From Atopobiaceae bacterium (GTDB lineage: Bacteria; Actinomycetota; Coriobacteriia; Coriobacteriales; Atopobiaceae), in assembly GCA_017510785.1 (NCBI GenBank), contig JAFWMH010000005.1:1-49014 (forward strand): DNA of 49,014 nt, written 5' to 3'. Position numbers and translations under genes: made by a program. The notes beneath the pieces were generated by a model. It did not search any database. It was not told where the DNA came from and saw only the letters and a list, made by a program, of their open reading frames with translations. Below, one piece after another: positions 14,279-22,373 of this stretch. Position 1 is the first letter of the stretch. Every line of letters begins with the position of its first letter.

Positions 14279-15112
14279 CTAGTACGAGAGACCCGGATCG
14301 AAGAAGCCTACCAGCACGCCTACCAACGCGACGATAACGAGCAAACCCATTACGACGGTCGGCGACATCTTGCGCTTGGTCATGAGCCACCAGCAGAACC
14401 ACACGAACACGAAGTTCAGTACCTTGGGGTAAATCGAGTCGAGCGTCTCTTGCAGCACAAGACTGCTGTCGGCCGAGAAGGGCACGACAAGCGCCGTGGT
14501 AATGTTAATCCAGGTTGCCGAGACGGCGCCAATAACCATGGTGCCCACCATAACGATGGAAGAACGAAGGGCGGCGGACTGCGGACCAACAAGTGCCTCA
14601 ACGGCCGAGCCACCAAGCTCGTAGCCTTGATCGAAGGCGAACTTCATGGCGAAGTACATGGCAACGTTCCACACCACGATGTAGAACAGCGGGCCAAGCG
14701 CGTTGCCACCGGTAGAGAGACCAAGAGCAATGCCAAGAAGGATGGGAATGAACGTACCAACAATAATGGAGTCGCCCAAGCCGGCAAGCGGGCCCATAAG
14801 ACCTGCGCGAATACCGTTGATGGTGTCGTCGTCAAGCGGCTCGCCGTTGGCGCGCGCCTCTTCGAGGCCCACCGTAAGGCCAACGACCATCGTGCCGATT
14901 TGCGGCTCGGTGTTGAAGAACGTTCGATACGTCGAGAGAGCCGTAACCTTCTCTTGATCCGTGTCGTAGAGCTCGTCCACAACAGGCAGCATGGCGGCCA
15001 AATAGCCAAACGTCTGCATGTGCTCCTGAGAGAAGCAGGTCAGGTTGCCATAAATCCAGCGCAGGAACGCGCTATTGCGCGCTTTTTGCGATACTTTTTT
15101 GAGGTCAGCCAT
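14279..15112 (-). CDS. PTS mannose/fructose/sorbose family IID component
   Basis: A 277-residue membrane subunit that, with IIC, forms the sugar channel of a mannose-family phosphotransferase system. Family hallmarks are the N-terminal LRWIYGNLTCFSQEHMQ, FFNTEPQIGTMVVGL, NGIRAGLMGPLAGLGDSI (the conserved MGPLAGiGDs motif), and several membrane segments in the C-terminal half. Its ATG overlaps the IIC stop codon by one base. Sugar specificity cannot be read from the sequence. Confidence 0.93.
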   Translation of the reverse strand: MADLKKVSQKARNSAFLRWIYGNLTCFSQEHMQTFGYLAAMLPVVDELYDTDQEKVTALSTYRTFFNTEPQIGTMVVGLTVGLEEARANGEPLDDDTINGIRAGLMGPLAGLGDSIIVGTFIPILLGIALGLSTGGNALGPLFYIVVWNVAMYFAMKFAFDQGYELGGSAVEALVGPQSAALRSSIVMVGTMVIGAVSATWINITTALVVPFSADSSLVLQETLDSIYPKVLNFVFVWFCWWLMTKRKMSPTVVMGLLVIVALVGVLVGFFDPGLSY

Positions 15113-15981
15113 TATATGTCCTCCTCTTCCTCGTCATCGAACGACGCGGCGCCCTCAGCAGCGATTGCCGGACGGGCAGTCTTGAGCTGCTCCACCTTGA
15201 AGTTGATAAGGGCGAAGAATACGGCGATGAGTGCCGAGGCAATAAGGTTGCAGCCCATAACGGCGGCAAGCGTAAAACCAAAGCCAAAGGTTACCCAGTC
15301 GAGCGGCTTCTGCACGACCTGCTTGCACAGGATGGCAACACCGACGGCAGGAAGAAGGGAACCAACGGTAAAGAGCGTCTTCATGGCAATGCCGTCCATG
15401 GGGAGGTATTCCTTCATGAGGCCTACCATGGACTCACCGGCCATGCAAATAATAACCGTGGGAATAAAGGAAAACGCGATGTGGCTAATCCAGGGGAACA
15501 CGAAGTCAACCATGGGGATGGTCTTCTTGATGCTCGACCACTTGCCAGAGTCCATGGCTTTCCAGCCAATGCCCTGCCATACGAGGTTGAGGGTAGCGGT
15601 ACCATAGAAAAGGACGGTGCCAAGCGTACCAACAGCCGCACCAAGAGAAGCAGCCAAACCAGCGGCAGCCTCAGACGACGGGTCGAGACCTTGGGCACGA
15701 ATAGCGAGGATGGCCAGAGGGATGCCGATGTAGGTTACCGCACGAACATCGGCGGAAACAGTGCCACCGGGAGTTACGAGCGCGATGTAAACGAGCTGAA
15801 TGGAAGCGCCTACGATAATACCAGTTTGGATGTCGCCAAGAATGAGACCAACGATCAAGCCGCCCACCAGAGGACGACCAAGCGTGTAGTTACCAACGGT
15901 GGTGCCACCCATACCGGGCAGCGATGCCAAGCAGGCAAAAAGTCCGAGCAGGACCGCCTGAACAACACTAATTCCCATCAT
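15112..15981 (-). CDS. PTS mannose/fructose/sorbose family IIC component
   Basis: A 289-residue integral membrane permease subunit. It begins MMGISVVQAVLLGLFACLAS and carries the family pattern GRPLVGGLIVGLILGD with QTGIIVGASIQLVYIA, followed by TPGGTVSADVRAVTYIG. About eight hydrophobic segments are present. The C-terminal tail ends in a run of Asp and Glu, an unusually acidic cytosolic tail. It lies between IIB (7 bp upstream) and IID (overlapping) in a compact operon. Confidence 0.93.
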   Translation of the reverse strand: MMGISVVQAVLLGLFACLASLPGMGGTTVGNYTLGRPLVGGLIVGLILGDIQTGIIVGASIQLVYIALVTPGGTVSADVRAVTYIGIPLAILAIRAQGLDPSSEAAAGLAASLGAAVGTLGTVLFYGTATLNLVWQGIGWKAMDSGKWSSIKKTIPMVDFVFPWISHIAFSFIPTVIICMAGESMVGLMKEYLPMDGIAMKTLFTVGSLLPAVGVAILCKQVVQKPLDWVTFGFGFTLAAVMGCNLIASALIAVFFALINFKVEQLKTARPAIAAEGAASFDDEEEEDI

Positions 15982-15987
15982 TGCCCC

Positions 15988-16485
15988 TTACTTAAGGTTG
16001 AACTGCCCACGGAACTTCGGCCACTCACCGATGGAAGCTTCCTTGATGAGTGCGAACTCAACCGTATACCCGGCCTTGGTCATGTCTTCGAAGGCCTGCG
16101 CCTCCTCGGCTGTAATCGACTGGTTGTTGCCGAGCTTCACCGTATCGGGACGGTCGTTGCAGGGGCCAACAATAACGCGCTTGACGTCGGAGGGGACGAA
16201 GCCGAAATCCACGAGAATGTGCTTCATGTCGAGCGGGTTCTTGGTAATGAGGAAGTAGCGCGTCTTGCTGGCGATTACCTTGTCGGCGCTCTCCTTGAAG
16301 TGGTCCATGGTCCACACGAAAATCTTTTTATCGGGTGCGGCACCCTTGTAGGCAGCCTTGAGCACGGGATTGCTTGCGGCAACGTCATTGACTGCAATGA
16401 TGCCGTCGCAGGGATACTCGAGGCTCCAGCGCGTTACCGTTTGGCCATGAATCATGCGATCGTCGATGCGTACAAAAGAAATCAT
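15988..16485 (-). CDS. PTS mannose/fructose/sorbose family IIB component
   Basis: A 165-residue cytosolic phosphocarrier that takes phosphate from IIA and passes it to the incoming sugar. The active-site His is His13 in RIDDRMIHGQTVTRW, followed by the conserved IIAVNDVAA. The ATG follows a GGAAGG ribosome binding site. The full family length of about 160 residues is present, so it is likely functional. Confidence 0.94.
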   Translation of the reverse strand: MISFVRIDDRMIHGQTVTRWSLEYPCDGIIAVNDVAASNPVLKAAYKGAAPDKKIFVWTMDHFKESADKVIASKTRYFLITKNPLDMKHILVDFGFVPSDVKRVIVGPCNDRPDTVKLGNNQSITAEEAQAFEDMTKAGYTVEFALIKEASIGEWPKFRGQFNLK

Positions 16486-16511
16486 TTTTACCTTCCTAAC
16501 AGATCGTGTGT

Positions 16512-16943
16512 TTACAGATCTTCTTCGTCTTCGTCGACGAAGGCCAGCTCAACGCGTCGCGCACCCTCTCGCGCCTCGCTAACGATACTGTCGCAGAGCG
16601 CGTCGTCGTCAAGCCCGTCATCGATGGCCATGAGCGCGCCAATTGCCATGGGTAGGCTGAGACCACCAAAGGCAATCGTGTTCGCAAGTAGTCCCTTTTG
16701 GGTGAGTGTGTTGAGGGTATTGGTGAGCGGGGAGCCTCCCACGATGTCACCCAGCACAACAACGGCGTCATTCGCACCGATAGGGGCGATGACCTCGGTA
16801 AGAGCCGTCACGAATTCGTCGGCAGAAACACCGTCTTCCATGGAATAGCTCAATACGTTGTCCCGTTCGCCCAGCAGCATGCGAATGACGCTGTGAACAC
16901 CAGGCGCCATGGTTCCGTGGCTTACGAGCAGTAAGTACTTCAT
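16512..16943 (-). CDS. PTS mannose-type IIA component
   Basis: A 143-residue stand-alone EIIA of the mannose class, which receives phosphate from HPr. The phosphorylated His is His9 in LLLVSHGTMAPG. The second landmark is VVLGDIVGGSPLTNT, typical of the family. The ATG at 16943 has GGAAGGGGAG upstream and begins MKYLLLVSHG, the usual N-terminus; a longer reading from 17006 has no family support. First gene of the PTS operon, divergent from the AraC regulator. A very acidic C-terminus (VDEDEEDL) matches the acidic tail of IIC. Confidence 0.92.
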   Translation of the reverse strand: MKYLLLVSHGTMAPGVHSVIRMLLGERDNVLSYSMEDGVSADEFVTALTEVIAPIGANDAVVVLGDIVGGSPLTNTLNTLTQKGLLANTIAFGGLSLPMAIGALMAIDDGLDDDALCDSIVSEAREGARRVELAFVDEDEEDL

Positions 16944-17047
16944 AGGCAACTCCCCTTCCTCTCCTGCAAATGGCAGGCTCTTGCCATGCGACGCAGCGAA
17001 AAGCACATAGATTCGCCGTAACTGTTAAGCGCCACACAGCCTTTAAC

Positions 17048-17085
17048 GTATTTTCATGATAAAAATACCCCGAATCTGAAAATAC
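17048..17085. promoter_or_regulatory. candidate operator between PTS operon and AraC regulator
   Basis: Three copies of one half-site lie in the 203-bp divergent intergenic region: GTATTTTC (17048-17055, inverted), AAAAATAC (17061-17068) and GAAAATAC (17078-17085). The two direct copies are 17 bp apart and the first two form a dyad around CATGAT. The site is AT-rich, unlike the flanks. Binding by the adjacent AraC-type regulator is inference. Confidence 0.5.
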
Positions 17086-17146
17086 CAGCTGTGTTACCAT
17101 TTTTTGCATATTTGTGTGACTTTACGAGGTGCGACGAGGACAGACA

Positions 17147-17974
17147 ATGGCTGAAGAATTGAGTGACTCAACGACCCTGCTTACCACCCAAGAGATAATG
17201 GACGCCATCTCATACGTTAACGAGGGTGGAGAGGAGGACGATCTTGCGCGCATTGTGACGTATTCCAAGCGCATGTACTTCATTGCAGTGAACACGCACA
17301 TAACCTCTCGCGAGATATCCGAGCAGTATGAGGGCTTCGCCTCGTTCATCTCGATGGGCGACGCAGAGGGCCTCCTGCGCTTCATTCGCACCAACATGCC
17401 CCTCATGGAATTGCGGACCTCCGACGATCCGCTACTGCAAGGTCGTACCGCCATCGCGTTCTTGGCAAGCATTTGCGCCCAGGCAGCTCGCAATGGTGGC
17501 CTTCCCGTAGCTCGCTGCTATGCCATCACACAGGACTACATCAAGCTTGCCAACGAGTCCGTTAACGAGGAGCTCGTGCATTATCTCATGCTACCCATGA
17601 TGCTCGAGCTTACCAAGGCAGTGGGGACAGAGGCGCTCGCATACACCCATCCATTGTCGCATCACGCCATGACTTACGTGCGCAGTCATCTCACCGATCC
17701 GCTTGACGGAGATTCGGTTGCCGAGGCATGTGGCGTGAGCCGCAAGACGCTGTGCACGCGATTCAAGCAGGAGACGGGCGAGACGTTCGCCTCCTATGTG
17801 CGCAGGCTGCGTGTTGAGCGAGCCCGAAGGCTTCTCGATACAACCGACTACGACATATCGCAAATTGCCTACCAAACTGGCTTCTCTTCGCAGAGCCATT
17901 TCCAAAACGTGTTCAAGCAAATCACGGGATACACGCCGCGCGAGTGGCGCACGCGCGAGATAAACGAAATCTGA
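17147..17974 (+). CDS. AraC family transcriptional regulator
   Basis: A 275-residue DNA-binding regulator. The C-terminal 100 residues are a typical AraC/XylS double helix-turn-helix: helix GDSVAEACGVSRKTLCTRFK, then VERARRLLDTTDYDISQIAY, and the signature GFSSQSHFQNVFKQITGYTPREW. The N-terminal domain (about 165 residues, helical) is not a cupin sugar-binding domain that I recognise. ATG at 17147 has GAGGA eight bases upstream; an upstream GTG at 17129 is less likely. It is divergent from the PTS operon and is the obvious candidate to control it. Confidence 0.88.
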   Translation: MAEELSDSTTLLTTQEIMDAISYVNEGGEEDDLARIVTYSKRMYFIAVNTHITSREISEQYEGFASFISMGDAEGLLRFIRTNMPLMELRTSDDPLLQGRTAIAFLASICAQAARNGGLPVARCYAITQDYIKLANESVNEELVHYLMLPMMLELTKAVGTEALAYTHPLSHHAMTYVRSHLTDPLDGDSVAEACGVSRKTLCTRFKQETGETFASYVRRLRVERARRLLDTTDYDISQIAYQTGFSSQSHFQNVFKQITGYTPREWRTREINEI

Positions 17975-18071
17975 TGTAACGGAAATCGCGGGACTAGCGT
18001 AACACAAGTGGCATACACCAGCCGAATTCACTGATACCATGGCAACAAGCTCGCAGTTCGAAAGGTTCAGC

Positions 18072-18884
18072 ATGGTATTGAAGCCACAAGTAAGAGTCGT
18101 GTTCTCCGACGTCGACGGAACGCTCGTGGGTGCCGATCATCACCCTCTGCCCGCAAGTGCCGCTACCCTTCAGTGCGTTTCTCGCCGTGTGCCCATATGC
18201 TTGGTTTCTGCGCGATCACCCGAGGGGCTTTATCCAATTCAGCAACAGCTCGGCTTTGACGGCCCGCTCGCCTGCTACTCGGGAGCCTACGTGCTTGATG
18301 CGGATGGCACCGAGCTACTAAGCGAAACGTTCGATGCCGAGACGGCGGACGACGTGAAGCGTTCGATTCAGGAGCTGTATCCCACAACGACCATCGGCGC
18401 GTACGGATTCCACGACTGGATTGTGGATGACCGCAATGACCCGCGCATTCAGCGCGAGGAGTTCCTCGTGCAAGCCCAATCGCGCAACTGCAGCGATTTG
18501 CTGGCGGCGTTTGGCTCGAGCGGACTGCACAAGCTACTCGTTATGGGTGAGCCCGACCAAATCAAGGAGATACAACGGCACTATAGCGCGCGGTGTCCCG
18601 ACCTCAACGTCGTGCGCTCGAGCGCCACGCTTTGCGAGATGATGTCGAAGGCCGCGAGCAAGAGCCGTGCCGTCCGGGTAATTTGCGGCCACTATGGCGT
18701 TGACCTCGCGGATGCCGTCGCGTTTGGCGATGGCCCCAACGACTTGGACATGCTCGAAACCGTGGGAACGTCCTACGCCATGGCCAACGCCGAGGATGTG
18801 GTAAAGCAGGCAGCCACCCATGTGCTTCCGTGGACTAACGTGGAAAGCGGCGTGTCGCGCATGCTCCACGAATTACTGCCCTAA
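18072..18884 (+). CDS. HAD superfamily phosphatase, Cof-type
   Basis: A 270-residue Cof/IIB-type HAD hydrolase, cytosolic. Motif I is VFSDVDGTLVGAD, motif II is CLVSARSPEG, the cap follows to about residue 180, and motif IV is AFGDGPNDLDMLE. The motif III Lys is probably in MSKAASKSRAVRVI. ATG at 18072 has AAAGG at good spacing; an in-frame ATG at 18039 lacks a ribosome binding site. It lies 97 bp after the AraC regulator on the same strand and may remove phosphate from sugar phosphates brought in by the adjacent PTS, which is inferred from position. Confidence 0.87.
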   Translation: MVLKPQVRVVFSDVDGTLVGADHHPLPASAATLQCVSRRVPICLVSARSPEGLYPIQQQLGFDGPLACYSGAYVLDADGTELLSETFDAETADDVKRSIQELYPTTTIGAYGFHDWIVDDRNDPRIQREEFLVQAQSRNCSDLLAAFGSSGLHKLLVMGEPDQIKEIQRHYSARCPDLNVVRSSATLCEMMSKAASKSRAVRVICGHYGVDLADAVAFGDGPNDLDMLETVGTSYAMANAEDVVKQAATHVLPWTNVESGVSRMLHELLP

Positions 18885-18894
18885 CCTCACGCAT

Positions 18895-19497
18895 CTACGC
18901 AATCGTGACGTCCGAGTCGCAGTAGGGGCACTTCACGGTCGTGCCGAGCTTGCCCGTAACGGAAGCGTTGCACGACGGACAACGGCACGCGATGACGGGC
19001 GCCGTTTTCGCGCGCTTGCGTGCGAGCGCGTTATCGAATGCGCTCATCAGGTCCCCAAACGTTTCGGCCACGGCGTCAATATCGGAAAAGGCGCCCGCGC
19101 CCGTCGCCCGCAGGTTCTCCTCGGAGGCTCCATGCCCCACAAGCATGGTGCTTATTTCGTTCACCCACGCGCGGACCTCCTTCTTTGCATCCAAGCTTCC
19201 GAAAACAAACGAAACCAGCTCGTCCTGGAATGAAATCTCGAGCTTGTGCTCCATGAATTCGGACGAGTCAAGCCTGCACTGCGGCGTTCCGTCTACAATG
19301 CGAATGCTCGAAAGCGGGTACACGTTGTACCCTTTTATTTTTCCGAACATGCCCTTGCGCGGATATACGATGTTCTCGTTCGTAAGGATGAGCTCCGAGC
19401 CCGACATAGACGAGAAGGGCTTCGAATCGCCATCGATCTTCACATCCTGTGCCTTAAGCACTACCCTCTCGTTTGGACCGAACCGATACCCTGCCAT
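18895..19497 (-). CDS. PH-like domain protein with C-terminal zinc ribbon
   Basis: A 200-residue cytosolic protein. The N-terminal 110 residues have the strand pattern of a bacterial pleckstrin-homology/GRAM-like domain (SGSELILTNENIVYPRK, YPLSSIRIVDG, LEISFQDELVSFVFGS). The middle is helical and the C-terminus is a zinc ribbon with CRCPSC and CPYC, about 16 residues apart. GGAGG precedes the ATG. Proteins of this architecture occur widely in Actinobacteria and Firmicutes with no known function. It is convergent with the HAD gene and divergent from the NHLP export cassette; whether it belongs to that cassette is unclear. Confidence 0.75.
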   Translation of the reverse strand: MAGYRFGPNERVVLKAQDVKIDGDSKPFSSMSGSELILTNENIVYPRKGMFGKIKGYNVYPLSSIRIVDGTPQCRLDSSEFMEHKLEISFQDELVSFVFGSLDAKKEVRAWVNEISTMLVGHGASEENLRATGAGAFSDIDAVAETFGDLMSAFDNALARKRAKTAPVIACRCPSCNASVTGKLGTTVKCPYCDSDVTIA

Positions 19498-19627
19498 TTT
19501 TGCCTCCTCCACACGCCGAGCAGCACCGAGCAACGTTGAGCAATAACCAAGTATACCGCGAACGAAGCATTGGCCCTCGTTTTGTTATTATTGAGATAGT
19601 CTTTTACCTCCGGGTAGTTTTATCCAT

Positions 19628-19649
19628 AAGGCTTTATCAAGGCTTTATC
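19628..19649 (+). repeat. adjacent 11-bp direct repeats upstream of NHLP cassette
   Basis: AAGGCTTTATC occurs twice head to tail (19628-19638 and 19639-19649), and a related TTTTATCC lies just upstream near 19618. They end 24 bp before the start of the HlyD-like gene, so they may be regulator half-sites or part of the leader. Confidence 0.45.
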
Positions 19650-19672
19650 CCCATACGAGAGAAGGTGTTCCC

Positions 19673-20203
19673 ATGGCAGACACGCAGGGCGAGAACGCAA
19701 GCATCTTCCGCCAGTCAGCTATGAACCGCATTGCGAGCGCCGACGACCTCGACAAGTACATGCGAGTCACCAACCCAAGCGCATGGGTGGTGCTACTCGC
19801 CGCGATACTTCTTATTGGCGGGCTCGCCATATGGTCGGCAACCGCTGTTATCCCCACCACGGTGCAGGTGACGGGCGTCGCCATGGGAAAAGAGGTCACG
19901 TGCTGGGTGGACGAAAAGACGGAAGCGAAAATCGAAGAGGGTGGCGCCTACGCAACGGTTATGGACGTCGAAGCGTCCAAAATCACGTTAGACGACATCC
20001 CCTACTCCGAGGCGGAGGTACGAAACGACTTCGAAAGCGACTACCTCGTGGAGTCGGTAACGCTCCACGACTGGAACTACGAGCTCAACCTAACGATGCC
20101 AAAGCCAGTCGAGGGCACCGCCGAAGACGATGCCCGTCCCGTCCCGGTAAACATAACCGTCTCGGAGACACACCCGCTCAACCTCGTGCTTGGCAACCGA
20201 TAG
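19673..20203 (+). CDS. short NHLP-type HlyD-like secretion protein
   Basis: A 176-residue membrane-anchored protein matching the N-terminus of the HlyD-like subunit of NHLP bacteriocin export systems (TIGR03794-type). The pattern IFRQSAMNRIASADDLDKYM, then RVTNP and a single transmembrane helix at about residues 37-62 (VVLLAAILLIGGLAIWSATA), is characteristic. Usual family members are around 400 residues with a long coiled-coil and lipoyl barrel. Here only a short beta-rich extracytoplasmic part remains, with no coiled coil, although the ORF is intact and has a ribosome binding site (GAGAAGG). It is the first gene of a three-gene cassette. Confidence 0.75.
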   Translation: MADTQGENASIFRQSAMNRIASADDLDKYMRVTNPSAWVVLLAAILLIGGLAIWSATAVIPTTVQVTGVAMGKEVTCWVDEKTEAKIEEGGAYATVMDVEASKITLDDIPYSEAEVRNDFESDYLVESVTLHDWNYELNLTMPKPVEGTAEDDARPVPVNITVSETHPLNLVLGNR

Positions 20204-20213
20204 GCGGCGCACC

Positions 20214-22361
20214 ATGGCAGCAAAGAAAGTCCCCGTAATCATGCAGATGGAGGCCACCGAGTGTGGCGCGGCGTGCCTTTGCATGATACTCGCGTACTAT
20301 GGCCGGTGGGAGCCGCTGGAGAAGGTCCGAGTGGAGTGCGGCGTTTCGCGTGACGGCTCGAAGGCATCCAAGCTGCTCAAGGCCGCTCGGGCCTACGGAA
20401 TGGATGCCCACGGCTTTACCATCTCGCTCGCGGGCATCCAAAAGAAGTCAAGCTTTCCTTGCATCCTCTTTTGGAACTTCAACCACTTCGTGGTGCTCAA
20501 TGGGTTCCGCGGCAAGTGGGCGTATCTTAACGATCCCGCTCGCGGCACCGTGCGTGTTTCCATGGAGGAGTTCGACAGGGCCTTTACCGGCGTCGTGCTC
20601 ACCATGGAGCCCACCGAAGACTTCAAGCGGGGCGGTTCGCAAAAGAGCACGCTCACGTTCGTGCGCAAACGCCTCCGGGGCATGGGCGCTCCCATCCTCT
20701 TCGTGGCAATCGCGTCCGTTATTGTTACCATCACCGACCTAATTTCCACCTCGCTCTCCTCCACGTTCATGGACAACGTGCTCACAGGCGAGAGCCCCGG
20801 ATGGCTCATGCCCATACTCGCAATCATGTGTGCGGCAATCATCATTCAGGCCGCTGTCGACATGGCGAGGGCAATCTACCTCAATCGAATACGCGGGAAG
20901 TTCGCCGTCGTCAGCTCGTCGCGTTTCATATGGCATCTGCTGCACCTACCGGTAGGGTTTTACGCCCAGCGCATGGTGGGCGATTTGCAGCAACGCCAAG
21001 AGTCGAACGAGGAAATCGCCTCCACGCTCATGGAACAGCTGGCTCCGTCGCTTCTCAACGCGCTGCTTTTGGTTTTGTATTTGGTCGTGATGCTCCAATA
21101 CAGCTGGAAGCTCACGCTCGTCGGCATCACGACGGTTTTTGTTAATTCCTTTTTGGCGAATTACATATCCAAGCAGCGCATTAACGTTACAAGGCAGCAG
21201 ATGAGAGACGCCGGAATGTTTTACGGCGTCACCATTGCGGGAATCGAGTCCATCGAAACAATAAAAGCCTCCGGCGCAGAAGATGGCTACTTCGAGCGTT
21301 GGTCGGGCTACCAGGCCTTGGTGAACGACGCCAACGTGCGCTTCGCCAAAACGAACCTGTACCTTGGCGCATTGCCGGCGCTCCTCACGGAACTGGCCAA
21401 TTTGGCCGTACTGCTCCTTGGCACGTATCTTATTATGCAGGACCAATTTAGCGCCGGCTCGCTCCTCGCCTTCCAGGGCTTCCTCACAAGTTTTATGGGG
21501 CCCGTGCAAGAGCTCATTGGCTTGGGCCAACAGGTGCAGGAGATGCGCACGTCCATGGAACGCGTGCAAGACGTACTGGACTATCCGGCCGACGTGTTTG
21601 AGGGACGCGAGGAGACCGATGCCACGACTACCTACCGCAAGCTAAGGGGCACGGTAGAGCTCGACCATGTGAGCTTTGGCTACTCGCCGCTTGACCCGCC
21701 ACTCATCGAGAACTTTTCGCTCTCGCTGCAGCCTGGCCAATGGGTAGCGCTTGTCGGCACGTCCGGATCGGGCAAATCCACCATAGCCAAACTTATAAGC
21801 GGCCTCTACGAGCCATGGGCAGGCGTCGTTCGCTTTGACGGCATGCCCATCTCCGAAATATCCAAGGACCAGCTACGCGGATCGCTCGCCGTCGTCGATC
21901 AAGAAGTCGTGTCGTTCGAAGATACCGTTGCCACAAACATTCGCCTATGGGATGGCTCGATTGAGGACTTTGAGGTGATAATGGCCGCCCGCGATGCCGA
22001 CATCCACTCCGACATTATGGCTCGCGATGAGGGATACCGGGAGCGCCTGATTTCGGGCGGACGAAACTTTAGCGGAGGTCAGCTCCAGCGATTGGAAATC
22101 GCGCGTGTGCTCGCACAAGAGCCCACCGTCATCATTCTGGACGAGGCGACAAGTGCGCTCGACGCCAAAACCGAAGGCCATGTAATCGACGCCATACGTC
22201 GCCGAGACATTACCTGCATCGTAGTCGCGCATCGTCTTTCCACCATCCGTGACTGCGACGAGATCATCGTTCTCGACGAGGGCAAGGTAGTTGAGCGCGG
22301 AACCCATGAAGAGCTCATGGCCATCGACGGGGCCTATGCCGAGCTCGTGCGAAGCAACTAG
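20214..22361 (+). CDS. NHLP-type export ABC transporter with C39 peptidase domain
   Basis: A 715-residue peptidase-permease-ATPase (TIGR03796-type), predicted to cleave double-glycine-type leaders and export the peptide. The N-terminal C39 peptidase has Cys17 in MEATECGAACL, His91 in NFNHFVVLNG and Asp107 in YLNDPARG, a complete catalytic triad. Six membrane helices follow (about residues 160-430). The ATPase has Walker A GTSGSGKST, signature FSGGQLQRLEIARVL and Walker B VIILDEATSALD. ATG at 20214 is 11 bases after the HlyD-like stop; its ribosome binding site is weak, suggesting coupling. No precursor peptide was found nearby. Confidence 0.88.
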   Translation: MAAKKVPVIMQMEATECGAACLCMILAYYGRWEPLEKVRVECGVSRDGSKASKLLKAARAYGMDAHGFTISLAGIQKKSSFPCILFWNFNHFVVLNGFRGKWAYLNDPARGTVRVSMEEFDRAFTGVVLTMEPTEDFKRGGSQKSTLTFVRKRLRGMGAPILFVAIASVIVTITDLISTSLSSTFMDNVLTGESPGWLMPILAIMCAAIIIQAAVDMARAIYLNRIRGKFAVVSSSRFIWHLLHLPVGFYAQRMVGDLQQRQESNEEIASTLMEQLAPSLLNALLLVLYLVVMLQYSWKLTLVGITTVFVNSFLANYISKQRINVTRQQMRDAGMFYGVTIAGIESIETIKASGAEDGYFERWSGYQALVNDANVRFAKTNLYLGALPALLTELANLAVLLLGTYLIMQDQFSAGSLLAFQGFLTSFMGPVQELIGLGQQVQEMRTSMERVQDVLDYPADVFEGREETDATTTYRKLRGTVELDHVSFGYSPLDPPLIENFSLSLQPGQWVALVGTSGSGKSTIAKLISGLYEPWAGVVRFDGMPISEISKDQLRGSLAVVDQEVVSFEDTVATNIRLWDGSIEDFEVIMAARDADIHSDIMARDEGYRERLISGGRNFSGGQLQRLEIARVLAQEPTVIILDEATSALDAKTEGHVIDAIRRRDITCIVVAHRLSTIRDCDEIIVLDEGKVVERGTHEELMAIDGAYAELVRSN

Positions 22362-22373
22362 GAGGACGCGCAC

